Assembly: GCF_010183535.1 (NCBI RefSeq)
Contig: NC_071330.1
Coordinates: 496,001-560,000, forward strand
DNA from: Caenorhabditis remanei
Lineage: Eukaryota > Nematoda > Chromadorea > Rhabditida > Rhabditidae
DNA length: 64,000 nucleotides
Direction of reading: 5' to 3'
Shown: one piece after another, positions 9,455 to 23,000 of the stretch
Numbering within the stretch: position 1 is the first letter of the stretch
Layout of the letters: each line of letters begins with the position of its first letter
Notes under the pieces: generated by a model
What the model was told of the DNA's origin: nothing
Seen by the model: only the letters and a program-made list of their open reading frames with translations
Databases searched by the model: none
Program-made: the position numbers and the translations under genes

Positions 9455-10690
9455 ATAGTGAAAAACGCGTCAACGGCGCCCCAGTTGAAAAATACTTTAT
9501 GGCCGGGATACACAGTTACACTAGCTGAACCTTGTCTCCTAATTTTGTTCAAACGCGTCAAAGGCACGCCAGAAAAGCAGACACTGAGCCTTTGATACCA
9601 AATTTCTCTTCTAAGTCGACCTCTACACAGTTACACTTTCTGAACCTTTGATACCAGATTCCCATACGCGTCAACGACGCGCCAGTCAGCGTAATACCGA
9701 ATCTCCAAAAGCGGTACAAAAAAGGGGGTGGTCTCGTGATTGATTGCAATTCATAATAATAATTTCGGAATTCCTCCCCACCTCCCGAAATGTAAATATT
9801 TATTTACAACTGACCCCCATTCCTCCTCCAATAATACACCCAATTATAGTATAGCAATACTACTAAATTCTCGGAATTTTTTGAAATTTTAAAAACCTTT
9901 CAAGGTGACTTTTAAAGATTAGAGCTCAATAATCAAATAATACGTATTTCTGGGAAAAAACATTCACGCGTGTTCAAATATTTACAAAAGCTTCAAGATT
10001 CGAGAAAATAATAATAAATAGATGACATGAATTGCTCAGGTGAGAATTGGGATTTCTTATTTTTAATTTGTTTTTAATTCAAAGACAGTATCAACCTGTC
10101 AAAAAACGCGTCAAAGGCACCCCAGCGTTACTTCAGAATTTAAAGAAGTTTTGTGTTGTGTATAAAGTATTCTAAAATAGGTTGATTTTAAAAAAAACGC
10201 GTCGAAGGTGCCCCAGACTTTCAGCATCGAACTGAAACCGTATTAAAGATCTCAAATTTGTAATTAAACGTCTGGTAGGACCGAAGAACGCGTCAATGGC
10301 ACGACAGTCAGTGTGAAACGAACCTTCGATACTTTTCCACAAACTGTTCAAAATCATAGTGAAAAACGCGTCAACGGCGCGCCAGCTACACTAGCTGCAC
10401 CTTCGATACCGAAGTCTCTACTCTTTATTGAAGCGCGCCAGAGGCACGCCAGTCTGATATAGATAACGAACATGCGCAAAGCAATATTGCGCCTTTGATA
10501 CCAATTTTTAATTTAGCAGACCCGCGCCAAAGGCACGACAGATCTACACAGTTACACTTTTTGAACTTTTGATACCAACAGTCAGTGTAATACCGATACA
10601 ACCGAAACATTGATAAGCGCCTCAAGCGCGCCAGACTGCTATAGATAACAAAAAAACGCTAAGCAGATACAGAAGCCCCGCCAGCTAATT
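9455..10690 (+). repeat. Array of interspersed ACGCGTCAAAGGCGCGCCAG motif
   Basis: About a dozen copies of a near 20-base motif, consensus AACGCGTCAAAGGCGCGCCAG-like with variants (CACGCC, TGCCCC), are separated by tens of bases of unrelated or partly repeated DNA (GCACCTTCGATACC recurs between them). All read in the plus direction. The same motif fills introns of apc-2. The spacers are unequal, so this is neither a satellite nor a CRISPR array. Confidence 0.75.
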
Positions 10691-11998
10691 CAAATCCATT
10701 TTTTGACGACCACCATCTCGGAAATGCATTTTCTCAAGTAGTGCAAAAGTGACCACACACAAACAGTACAAAATGATAGTGTACACACACACATATAGAA
10801 AAAGGGTGAAAAGCCTTCGCTCGTTCAAAAGTGTCGCGTGTTTATTGTGCGTGCTCCTCTCCTCTCCCCGCCTTTTCGGGTGCTCCGTGAGCACATAAAC
10901 TCATTCATTTGGGGTCTTCGTGTCGAGTCACTTCTCAGTAGTTTCCGGTTGAATGACCCATTCGAGACTCGACCTATCATTGATATTTTTTGATCATCGT
11001 TCCTCCATTTTCCTATCTCTCTTGTCACTGTCATCCCCCTCCTTCGACGTCTTCTCCTCCTCCTCCCGTCACGTCTTCTTCAATAAAAAAACGGAAGGTC
11101 GTCAAATGTCGGGCTCCGCCCACTCGGCACCGTTTTGGGGTTTCCTATAAAACTAACAGGTGGTAACCGTTATTTTAGACACACTTTTTGTGGGTGTTGG
11201 GGTATTGCGGGCGGGGCTTAGGTATAACTTGTCGTTAGGTAGAAATAGTGGGTTTTGGCTTAGTTTTTAAACATTTTTCTGTTTTTTGGAAGAATTTTGT
11301 TGCCCCGGTGCACCAAAACATTAAAACCGTGTAACTTGGCTAATTTATGACCAATTTAAGCGGGTTTTGGCTAGAATTATAGGACTTTTTGTATACTTTT
11401 AGTTGCTATAATGTGAAATTGGAAAATTTCTTATACGAGCCTGGTGCACCTTGTCTGAAACTTCCAAACCCCACAACTCTCTCTTAAATCTGACCGTTTT
11501 ACGTGTTTTTAGTTTGAATTTCGAAATTTTTAAATCTATTTTTAAGTATTAATATTCAAATATTAAGACATTATTATTTTTTGAATTTTGTGAAAATTGT
11601 GTGAATTTCAAATGGTCAAACATGCCTATTTTTTTTGTTTTTTGGGTTTTTCGGCTTAAACTTCAGAATTTCGTAATTTTAGCATTTTTATCTCTATAAA
11701 AGTGCGATACACTGTTTTTTTCAAAATTAAAGACAAAGTTTTTCTTACATAGTCATTTCTTAGTGATTCAATTTTTTAAATCTAAGATAACTTCTATTTA
11801 TTTCTGGTCTAGGCAATTTTCACACTTTGATTTCCATCTGATTTATCAAATGTCTCACATCACCCATCCACTTCCGTTCAAATTTAGCAAAAACGGATAG
11901 TTTCTCCCTACTTTTTTTCTCTGAAGGTCACTATTCCCCTTCTACGTCTTGAATCTCTTTCTGTGCCTCTCTAATTCTCCTCTCATTTTCCAGCTGAC

Positions 11999-14900
11999 AT
12001 GCTCTCTCTCACTCTTATCATCACACATGTCTTCATTGTGACCACAACCTTCGCAGTCGACATCATTCCCAGAGAGATTCTATTCCAAGACCCCAAATAT
12101 TCGTCAGTATCGTTGAGTCCTGACGGCAAACAAGTTGGATACGTGGCACCGGATGAGAATGGTGTCAGAAATGTGTACACTCGATGTTCGTCGTGTTCCT
12201 ACTCGAGACAAGTCACTTTTGAGACAGAACACCCGATTTTGGGTGAGTGGTTTTGAAATTAAATATGCATGGCTGAAAAGCTTGGATTTTAAGGATTCAG
12301 AATCTGTACTTGATTTTTTTTAAATCTTCAAATTGAGTTGAGATAACTTGATTTGAAAAAAAAATTGTGAAAAATTTTTTAAAAATTCAAGCTTCTATAT
12401 CTCTGCAATTTCTAAAGCTAAAAAATATCAAGTTACAGATTCTAGAAACTCTTGTTTTTAGCTTCTAACCAATATGTTTCCCACAAACCAATAAAAAATT
12501 TCAGACTACATTTGGACCGCCATCCCAGATGTCATCATCTTCCTTCAGGACAACCATGGAGATGAGAACACCAAGATTTACAAGAAGAACATTTCGGCGG
12601 TGAGTTATTGTGAATGTTTTCTAATAATCCTAAAAACTTGACAAATTTCGAATTAAAAACCAAGAAAAACGGTTGAAAACTCACAAAGTTAAAAAAATTG
12701 AAATTTTTAATTGTTTTTAAAATTTCAAACTTTTGTAACTTTTTTGATCTTCCTTTAAGTTGGATAAAAATTATTTTTTTGAAATTATCGTGATCTCAGC
12801 TTTCAGAAAAGTATAATCATGACTGACTTGTCTAAAATACAGAAAAACCGCGACGCGACCGCAACGCACCTAAACTAAAACCTCTGTATCTCGGCGGGGT
12901 GTTTACCAAAATTAATGAAAATTAATTTTCTGGAATCAGCGTAATCTCAGCTTTTAGAAAAGTATAATCACGCCTAGGATACCTAGAAAACAGAAAACCG
13001 ACACATTTTCAGATATACCAACTATCTCTAAACCATCTCAAACTGTTCCAGACCGCCATCGCCGCCGACAAAACCGCCCGTGTCGTCATCAGCGACAAGC
13101 CAATGGTGAAAGGAGTAATCATGGTGAACAACCTTCTCTCGGACACAATTCTCGTCGGAATGAACGATGAGAACCCGGCACTTCACAACATTTACGCCTT
13201 CAATTGCCGTACCGATGAGTTGACTCTGGTGCTTAGAAACCGAAGATTCCCCCAGTTCTTCTTCGATAATGATATGAATATCCGGTTGGCCAGTGAGGAG
13301 GGTCCAGATGGAGAGATGATCTACTACCGTACCAAGAACAGTGGCCCAGTGAAGACCACCGATCCATCGGATTGGGTAGAGTACCTGAGAATCCAGCATG
13401 ACGATAAGGCCATCACCTTGCCTCTAACATTCGACAAATCCGATAATTTTATGTATTGGATTATGGGAGAGAACAGTGACTTGGGAAATCTTGTCGTCTT
13501 CCCATTCGACGATCCCGCACAGAAGGAAATCCTCTATACCGCCCAGAAAGCACAAATCGGAAATGTGTTGATCCATCCTGTTGATAAGACTCTTTTGGCT
13601 GTGACAGAGGTCTACCATAAGCCAGAAATCTTTGTGGCTAATGACACGTTTATGGATGACTTGCAGTATTTGGTCAACTTGAAACCAACTGGATCAATCC
13701 GAATTATTAGTATGAGTGTTGGTGAGTTACAGTACCCGGTCTCCCAGTACTTAACTTAAAAATAAATTCCAGACATGTCCACATGGCTAGTGACCTACCA
13801 ATCTGCTGATGAGCCCAATGACATTTACCTGTACAGAAGATGGAATAAGAAGGCGGAACTCTTCATGAGCACAAGGCCGGAACTCAAGAAGTACACGTTG
13901 AACAAGCAAATTGGATTCGACTTCCCAGCTAGAGATGATATGACCATTCAAGCGTACTTGTCTCTTCCACCACAGGTTAGTACCGCCTGAAATTATTATT
14001 ATTGAGTAGAACTGAACATTTCTAGTATTTTGCGTTGAAAATCGGTAGAAAATGACAAAAACTAAGCGAGTTAGGGATTTTCGAAAACTTTCGAAAATCT
14101 TGGAAATTTTTCAAAGAAACATAACTCATCTGGCTTTGACCAGAATTCTACAGAAATTATATTTTTGGAATCAGCGTGAAAACAGCTTTCAAATTGTATA
14201 ATCATGACTATATTCTAGAAAATTTGAAATTTTAGTAAAAACCGTGACGCAACCGCAACGCATTACGGAACATAGTGAATTAATTTTTTTTAACCGCTAT
14301 ATTTTGCTCGCTGCATCAGAATTGTTTTTCTGGAGTAGACCTTCAGTCATTGAAAATTTTGAACTAAAAACCAAAAAAAAATGTGGAAAACTCAGAAAAT
14401 TACAGATTTTCGAAACATTTCGAAAATTTCCAAAAAATTCAAATTGCTGTGATTCGGCAAGTTTTAGTCCACATTTTCCAAAAATGATATATTTGAAACT
14501 ACTAGGTTTTGATAAAAATGAACAACCGCGACGCGACCGCAACGCCTTATACTCGTTTTTTTTCCAGGCTCCACTGCTCAAATCCACCCAAGTCCCAGAT
14601 GGCGATCGTGTTTACGCAAACCTCGGCATGATCCCAGCAGTCCCTCAGAAAATGGTCGTCCTTGTGCACGGAGGTCCAAAAGCGCGTGACCACTACGGTT
14701 TCTCTCCAATGAATGCGTGGTTGACGAACAGAGGATACGCCGTGCTTCAAGTCAACTTCCGTGGCTCCACTGGATTCGGAAAACGTCTTACAAACGCTGG
14801 AAACGGAGAATGGGGAAGAAAGATGCACTTTGACATTTTGGACGCCGTCGAGTTCGCCGTCTCCAAGGGAATTGCCAATAGATCGGAGGTCGCAGTGATG

Positions 14901-16331
14901 GGAGGAAGCTATGGTGGATATGAGACACTTGTCGCGTTGACTTTCACACCACAGACATTCGCTTGTGGAGTTGATATCGTTGGACCGTCGAATTTGATCT
15001 CCCTGGTTCAAGCTATCCCACCGTACTGGTTGGGATTCTATAAGGATTTGATCAAGATGGTTGGAGCTGATATTGTGACGTGAGTACTTATTTATCAGGA
15101 GTTGAGGAGAAAATTTGGAAAAAAGCCAAAAAGTTAGAGAAAACGGATAAAAACTGACAGAGTTTTAGATTTTCGAAAAATTTCGAAAAATTCTCGAAAG
15201 TTGAAAAGACCGCCACTCAACCAGTTGGGCTAAAAACAAAATATGACTCATGATTAGGTTTTAACCAAATTGGAAAACCGCGACGCGACCGCAACGCACG
15301 ATTGAAAACTTATTGAATCCTTTGTATCTGGGTCAATTCTCAACCAAACTAAGAGATAGTTATATACTTGGAATCAGCGTGACAAGAGCTTTTATATGAG
15401 TATAATGATGCCTTTATTCCTCAAATCCTATGAAAGTTACATTTTTGAAATAAGTGACACATGAATTTCAACTTTTCAATTATTTCAGTGAGGAAGGCCG
15501 CCAATCCCTTCAATCCCGTTCCCCGCTGTTCTTCGCCGACCGTGTTGTCAAGCCTATCATGATCATCCAAGGTGCCAACGATCCACGTGTCAAACAGTCA
15601 GAATCCGATCAATTCGTGTCGGCACTGGAGAAGAAGAACATTCCGGTCACCTACCTACTGTACCCAGATGAGGGACACGGAGTCAGAAAACCACAGAACT
15701 CGATGGAACAACACGGACACATTGAGACATTCCTCCAACAGTGTTTGGGAGGAGAATCTCAACCATTCCAACCGGGACAGTATAACTCTACGGCTATTGT
15801 GAGTTTGGGTTTGGATATCTAGGGGAAGGGGCTCTCAGTGGAGCGCGACTGCACCAGAAGTGTTTTTCAAAAGTAGAACTTCAGTTTCTGAACATTTCGA
15901 ACTTAAAACCAAAGAAAACTGATGAAAACTCAGAAAGTTACAGATTTTCGAAACATTTCGAAAATATCGAAACTTTTCAAATCGCTGTAACTCAGCACGT
16001 TTTAATCCAAATTCCACAAAACTTATATTTTTAAAATCAGCATAACAAGAGCTTTCATATGAGCATAATTATGCCTTGGTTTTGATAAAAATGAAAACCG
16101 CGACGCGACCGCAACGCACCACTCCAACTACTCATTTCTCATCTCTTCGTATTTCAGATCAAAAAAGTCGGAATCGAGGGACCCGCCATTGCCCGGTTGA
16201 GTGCTCAACATCCATCCCCACGTGGTCCAGTGGCTCCATCCATTTTCTATAGACCGCCCATCCGTGCCCAACGTGTCATGTACCCACCGAATCAAAACGT
16301 GATGAACAGAATCTTCCCAGTTCAAGGCTAA
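11999..16331 (+). CDS. Secreted prolyl-oligopeptidase-family (S9) serine peptidase
   Basis: Seven exons (11999-12242, 12505-12599, 13052-13721, 13773-13975, 14568-15079, 15489-15798, 16158-16331) join in frame to 735 residues. Residues 1-19 form a signal peptide, so the enzyme should be secreted or lumenal. The N-terminal half is the divergent beta-propeller expected for S9 enzymes, which limits access to short peptides. The C-terminal alpha/beta-hydrolase half has HGGP, the nucleophile motif GGSYGG (Ser about 518), QGANDPRV (Asp about 606) and DEGHG (His about 638), so the triad is complete. It resembles the bacterial-like dipeptidyl/acylaminoacyl peptidase group (dpf genes in worms); I cannot name the exact orthologue. 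An acceptor-like TTTTCCAG lies five bases before the ATG, consistent with SL trans-splicing. AATAAA is at 16579. Five introns are swollen by related repeats. Confidence 0.9.
14035..14565 (+). repeat. Intronic repeat copy in the peptidase gene
   Basis: Carries GTTAGGGATTTTCGAAAA, GGAATCAGCGTGAAAACAG, CCGTGACGCAACCGCAACGC and CCGCGACGCGACCGCAACGC. It looks like two partial copies in tandem. An extended reading frame through this intron is an artefact. Confidence 0.65.
15835..16125 (+). repeat. Intronic repeat copy, source-like copy of the 1983 duplicate
   Basis: This last intron of the peptidase gene is largely repeat. Related copies also fill introns at 12620-13000 and 15105-15450. The combination of this intron with the following exon is what reappears at 1983-2310. 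Confidence 0.7.
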
Positions 16332-16578
16332 GAAGTTGTATCGAGTGTTGATTTCATCGGTTCCAATTAACCCAGTTGTTTATACATACGTGTCCCACCT
16401 AATTTATACATATTTTTGAGATTTTTTTTTGTTTTCTGACTCATATACATATCATTCTCTCTCAAATCCCAATGATTTATTTGTCAGCTTTAGTCATGTT
16501 TATTTTTAATTGTTATACATATATTTTCTAATTTGCCAACAGCTTTAAATACAAAATCACACCCCGTAAAAGGACTTT

Positions 16579-16584
16579 AATAAA
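16579..16584 (+). terminator. AATAAA polyadenylation signal of the peptidase gene
   Basis: AATAAA lies about 250 bases after the stop codon. The next gene (minus strand) ends at 17049, so the two genes converge here. Confidence 0.7.
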
Positions 16585-17048
16585 TATTTCGAAATTTTCA
16601 ATTTTATGAACTCACTCTTTTGATAGATAGAATGGAGAACTTGGTGTTTTCTGAAATTAGGAAAAAAATGTCGGAAATTTACAAAATTTTGAAAATTAAA
16701 AGAAAACAAATTTTCGTAGCATTTTCCAAATACATACCATTTGCTTAGATCACAGCACGGTCCCCCAATCTGCGAAAAAGAACTGGAAGAAAATTTTTGA
16801 GAGAAATTGCAGGTCTACTTTCATGTTCTCCCAAAACTTCCCGGTTTTCTTTTTAAAAAACTTTTCTATTGTTAAATTTTCAGAAAAAAGTTCAAAAAGT
16901 TCAAAAGTTCAACTCCGGGTCGGAAATTTGCAAGTGTGTTTTTTGAGGACCACAGTGAGATATAAAAATCAAATTTATTGCATCAGACCAATCAAAAAAT
17001 TATTCGATTTCAGACATTCACCCTCAATTCATCAGCAACTTCCAATCT

Positions 17049-20000
17049 TCACAATTTTTTTGCATCTACTTTCTTATCACTTTTCTTTCCGGATTTCCCA
17101 TCTTTTGTCGCATTTTCATTCTTTCCTTGTGGCTGGTCTTTCACATTTTTCTTCTCTGACTTGTTATTCTTTGTACTTTTTTTAGATTTCAATGAAGTGG
17201 GCAAAGGGCTAGAGAGCCCCTTTTTCTCTTGGTTTTCAGCAGGCTTCTTTACTTCACTAGCCGTGCTCGGTGTTCTCCCATCAGTTGGCACTGATCCCTT
17301 CTCTTCGTATTCCGACAATGATTTCGCTGTGTCGAGAGATTTTTCCAATTCGTTGAGCTTGCAAAACTCCTCTCGTTTCTTCTTTATTGTCTTTTTCATT
17401 TCAGCGTGTTCGTTTTGGTATTCTTGGCAAGTCAACTTATTGAAACGACTATCACGACCATCATACGATCCATCGATGACATTTTGACAGTAATACTTCA
17501 GTGATTCGAAATCGTTCCAGAACTCTACGCCAATCTTTCGCATTACTCCAGCTGCTATCGAATACATCAGGTAAGCATACTCTTTTTCGTTGGTTATTGC
17601 ACCACATCGTACTTTTCGGAGAGCTGTCATAACTGAAAATTGGGAATTTCAATTTTCCAAGAGCATCGAAAAACCTACTTTCATCAAAGTTTTCGACTTC
17701 TCCTTGCATACACTTTTCTATTCCAAGCTTAACCCCAAATATGGTTGCAGCTGGACCGAGACCTGTGCGACAATGCAATAGGACGTTTCCCTGAAATTCA
17801 AAAGCTTAAAACATACTTGCAAACGAGGCCGGCGCAGAAAAGCACACAGTTATGAGCAGAAAAGTATACCAAAATGTAGATCACGGCGAGTTCTATGTCC
17901 GTGACTTACTACGAGCTAGATGGCTGTTCGTTAAAGGGGGACTGCGCTATTCGAATTGAAAATATTTTTTTACATGAATCGACGCAGAATTTAGGCTGGA
18001 CAAAAAATTCTCTTGAAGGTAGGTCCGGAAATTTGATTCAAGAAAGTTATGAGCTGTCAAAGTTGTCAAATTGTGCCTTTATGGTACACTTTTTCGTTGA
18101 ATTTTTCATTGAATTTTCCCATGGTGCACGTGAAAGTATAATACATTTCTAATAAAAACGTCATTCTTTATTATAAAAATTATTTTATAATAAAGAATGA
18201 CGTCAAAAAATCTCAATTTATAGTGATAAATCTGGATATGATATGCGATCCGAAATGGCAGTTATACATTGGAATGCTCTTTAATTTGAAGAAGCCGCTG
18301 GAGAAAGAAAAGTGATTTCAAGTCTCCTTTCTTTTGTAAAACAAAAAAATTGATTATGAAATCTAGAAAATCGCCATCTAAAAACTTGTGGATAGACCAG
18401 GTATTGAATATGACAAAGGAATTGTTTTTGAATCGGAGTGTCCAGGAGGTAATAAGACATTTTGAAAAAAAGTGCTATACTTCCTATGGATATGGATGAG
18501 GAAGAGATTGTGACTAGAACAAAAACTGAAAAGGAAATGTACAGGCAACCAGGAACATCTCTGGAGTCTTACAGTAAATCAAACTGGTAACCGTTTTCAG
18601 AAGGTGACATTCAGGTCAAATATCGAGTAAACATATTTAGATTTTTCAGTTCCGCCAATAAAATAATTTTTATAATAAAGAATGACGTTTTTATTAGAAA
18701 TGTATTATACTTTCACGTGCACCATGGGAAAATTCAATGAAAAATTCAACGAAAAAGTGTACCATAAAGGCACAATTTGACAACTTTGACAGCTCATAAC
18801 TTTCTTGAATCAAATTTCCGGACCTACCTTCAAGAGAATTTTTTTGTCCAGCCTAAATTCTGCGTCGATTCATGTAAAAAAATATTTTCAATTCGAATAG
18901 CGCAGTCCCCCTTTAATATAGCGCGGGCCGGGAAAAAGTATCAAAAAACGCAAAAATGGCCAAAATACTAGCTCGGCACAGTTCTTACAACTGCGCTCCC
19001 ACGAAATCCTTTTGAGGAATGTCTCTTTTTCTCTGCGTCTCTCAATTCCGCATACAATTTTCTTCGGTTTCGGAAGAGCGCGGTTGTAATACATGTGTCT
19101 CATATGAGACATAGAACTCGGTGAGATCTACATTTCCGTATATTTTTCAGCTCATAACATTGCAATTTAAGCAAATTACGTGCCGGCGCGTGTCAGCCCG
19201 TTTCAGCCCGGTTGTGCGGTTTAAAATTTCGGCCCCAGGGCGTTTCGTTTGATAACTATATCACTTGCTATCTATGTCATTTCGACACTTTTGGTTTTGA
19301 AAAGTAAGATTGCGAAACGTTCCGGAGCCGCCGGAATTTAAACTGCAGTGAAACATTCTACCTCGTGAATTGCAAAGTAATCAAGCATTTCCAACGCAGC
19401 TGTTTCGTCTGATGGAGCACTACCCGTTGGCCAATTGAACATGAGCACATCGCAGTTTGTGACTTTTTTGGTTGATCTAGAATTGCGATTTTATAAGAAA
19501 AGGTTTGTTAAGCTTTATCTAACAACTTACTCATTTGTAATTATCAAAGAATACACAATATGATTATTAGGATTCGAAAACGCTCCTAACGTAGTAGTTC
19601 CATCGTTTTTCACTTCGTAAGGACTGAATTTCATTGTCTCACCGACAGTTTCCGAGAAATATCGAGCACATCCTATTCCAGTTTTTTCTAAAAAATCTGC
19701 CAGTTAGATAAGAAAAAGACGCAAAATAACAACCTTCCGCATTGATAAACGGGGAAAATTGTCCAATGACTCCAACACCTCGCTGCTCAACGACTGCAAA
19801 GAACTTCACCATCGTCGAATTTTTGGATTCTCTGCCTTCCTTTTCGGAACCATCCATTGGATGCTGAAAGAGAAACGTTAATAAAAGAACTTCTTGGTTA
19901 AAACACATACACTACTAAGAATATAGGCCTTTTCGAATGTTGCCACGTTTCCATTGAAATAGGGATCTGGAAATCCGTTCGGCTTCGCCATGTTTTCATA

Positions 20001-23000
20001 ATGACAATAAAGTTGATCAACACTGAAAGAAGGACGTCGAACCGTACAAGGAGGACAAAAGTCACTTTTTTTTCTTGCAGATAATTATATTTCAGAAAAC
20101 TCCAAGAAACATTTGCAATTGGCGGAAATGCTTGAAATTGCCCTAATCGCCACAATTCCCGTTCTCGAGACTCAAAAGGAGCTTTGGTAGAAGAGTTTTT
20201 CCGCGCGGCCGTGTAGTCCTCTCGGACAAAAACAATCCCTCGTTTTTTTCACATTTCCAACACATTTTCGTAGTTTTTTTCTATTATTTTAAATATAGAT
20301 GTTGGAAAAAGTGAGGAAACGAGGAATTGAGCAACAATCTTGTCCGAGAGGACTACACGGCCGCGCGGAAAAACTCTTCCACCAAAACTCCTTTTGAGTC
20401 ATGGGAATTGTGACGTTTAGAGCGATATGCGTGAATAATAAAAGTTTCTTTGAAGCGTCTGAAGTATCATAATCTGCATTAAACAAAATATGACTTCAGT
20501 CATCCTTTAATTGAATCAAAGCTCACATTCTGTCCATTTTATTAGCACCGAGGCGTATCACATCAAAATCTGTTTTCCATATCTTATTCAGAATCTCCAA
20601 CTTTTCTTTTATGTATTGCTTTGGGAAACAACGCCGTTTATTGGCAAACAACCTTCCGTTAATGTAATCGACCGTTTTACTAACCCAACCCAACACCAGT
20701 GGCACTGAAAAATTGAATTATGTTTTGTATGCTATTAGTTTATTCTTACTTTTCTTCTTTTGATCGACCAGATTCAAATCAACTCCACTCGGTTTTTTCA
20801 TCAGGACCTGATCAATCTGGACAATTTTATTGTTACGAGGCGTTTTCTTTGTTTCCTTCTTAGACACTTTACTATCAGCTGATGCACTCGAGGTAGCAGT
20901 CTTGTTCTTCTTTGCAACATCGTCTTTAGCCTTCTCAGTCTCCTGTTTTGACAAGCCCTTCTTTTTCGGCAGTGCTTCATTTTTCTGGTCGCCACCAGAT
21001 TCATCGGAAGAATTCGAGTCAGCTTTAGACAATTGATTTGGTGGAGGCAGAGGTTTACCCTTTTCTTCTGGAAGACCTTCAGAAACACCTGTCGACGTAG
21101 AAGTGAGATTGGTTGAAGAGCTGGATGGAGTTGGTAGGTCTTTATTCTTATTCCGACAATAATAGAAGATGATGCCGCAGACAACAACAAAGAGGAAACC
21201 TCCAACAGCACAACAACCAATGAACAACTTCCTGAAAAAGGTGAATTAGGGGGCTAAACTTTGGGGCTGTGAAAAACTAGGCCAACTGAATTTTGGGAAA
21301 GTTAGGCCACGCAAAGTATCCTAGGTTATATTTGTTTATAGAAAGCTATGCCATCCTGGAAAAAGCTAGACCGCCCAAGAGAAAGTTAGGCCAGGCTAAG
21401 AAAGGCAGACCCTCAAGAGAAAAATTACGTTACATAGGATTAGGGAAAGTTAGGCCGAGTCTTGGAAAGTTAGGCCATGTATATTCTGTAACGCGTTGAC
21501 GCGCAGGTTACAGGGCACGCTGAAGAAGCTAGTTCTTTTAGATGGAAGTTACATGACATGGAATCACGGCAAGCTAGGCCGCGTCTTAGAAACTTAGGCC
21601 ACGTGGGTCTGAAACCATTACTCACTGCTTATAATATGGAGTACTTTCCGTTGTAACCATTTCCGATGTTGTCAATTTTACTTGCGGAGCCGGATCCGAT
21701 ACAACTGACGGTTCCGGTGAAGTGGCAGAAAGTGCCGGTGCCAAAGTAACCACGAGTTTCCCTTTGAAATCGACAAAAAATGTGTCAAGAGCCTCCAAAG
21801 ATAAAGATGCTGACTGGAATCCAAACTTCGAGAACTTCAACTCCATCGACTGCAGAGCTTCCAGAATCTTCTCTTCATTATTGAACTTCTTTTGTTTCAG
21901 AATCTGATTCAACTCTCCCATCGCTTCCTTCATACTCTTCACGTCATCTGAGACATCCGGAATCTGTGCAGCCGCCTCCAGAATCTTCTCATTTTCTTTA
22001 AAAGTTCGAGTGTTTCGTTTCTTACGAAATCCTTCAAATGCGCTCAACGTCTTCAAAAATGTATCGATCCCGGAAAACGTTGCAGATATAGATTCTTTCA
22101 GATTTTTCAGTTTCAGAATGTTTTGAAGATGTTCTTGATTTAATCCACTAGCCTTCGCATCGTTTTCTATCACCGGAATGTTTGTGAATAGTGGATTCAG
22201 AGTCTCTCGGAAATCTTGAAGAGCCTTGATCGCCGAAAGTCCTTGAGCAGCCATACCCAACTGACTCGAAACTTGTTGAGAATCAGCCATCGACTCTTTC
22301 AACGCCAAAACCTCCAGACTATCCAACTTCTTGAAGTCTTCCGCTAAATTGAGAACATTTTTGAGTTCACTCTGGGACTCTTGAATGACACCGACCACCG
22401 ATTTGACCTCTTTCAGCTCTTTACTTTCACCAATTTTACGAATCACCGCCAAATTCTCAATCTCTCGTTTCACACCAGCTCCACCAACCTCTTCAACTTT
22501 CTTGACACAATCATAGAACGATGTGAAAAAAGTACCATTTACTTGACCTAGATAAACATCCACTTTCTTGAAATTCTGAATAACTGTAGTGACAAGTTGT
22601 GGAATGTCAACAGCCAACGTTTCCAAAACAGAAATATCCGTTTGAAATTTATTCAGAGCCTTCTTGACCTCCTGGAACTTCTGGTTTGCTACCATTGCTT
22701 TTGAAATCCTCTCAACAAACTGAACATCAGTCTCTCCTTGGTTAGCAGCGGTATTCACAATTGCTTTCAGATTCGACAGATCCTTCAGGTGATCCGTATA
22801 ATCTAAGCTTCCGAGCTTCTCAATTTTCTCATTGATCTCATCTACCAAATGACTCAATCCTCCTAACTCTTGAGCTATATCTGCGCCAGATTTCTGTCTT
22901 GTCGATTCACACTTTTTGAATGATTCAATTGCAGATTCAATCTTTTTCGAATCAAGAACTGAATTGACAATGACAGATTGCTCTTTCAGGATAAATCTGA

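Larger units (their letters stand above)
5700..11990. other. Long intergenic region upstream of the peptidase gene
   Basis: I find no convincing exon here. It contains MITE copies (7682-7814, 8216-8352), poly-G tracts, a GATA-site cluster, and short direct-repeat motifs at 6770-6965 and 9455-10690. A CT-rich stretch at 10850-11090 could hold a promoter or an upstream non-coding exon. The segment 11160-11990 is AT-rich single-copy-looking DNA leading to the start of the peptidase gene. Confidence 0.6.
17817..19215. mobile_element. Palindromic host repeat carrying two nested insertions
   Basis: The outer arms (ACTTGCAAACGAGGCCGGCG at left; GTGCCGGCGCGTGTCAGCCC at right, with CAAAATGTAGATCACGGCGA mirrored by CGGTGAGATCTACATTTCCG) belong to the same family as 49029-49372. 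Inside it sit a TTAA element (17936-18912) and a TA-type MITE (18968-19092). The whole lies in one intron of the WSN-PTP gene and accounts for its 1571 bases. Confidence 0.7.

Noticed and set aside
9455..10690. CRISPR-like impression of short repeats with spacers
   Set aside because: Repeat copies vary, spacers are of unequal length and partly repeated, and the genome is a nematode. No cas genes.
14244..14567. Upstream extension of the peptidase exon through the intron reading frame
   Set aside because: The stretch is a member of the intronic repeat family. The acceptor TTTTTCCAG at 14567 and phase agreement with the previous exon define the true exon start at 14568.
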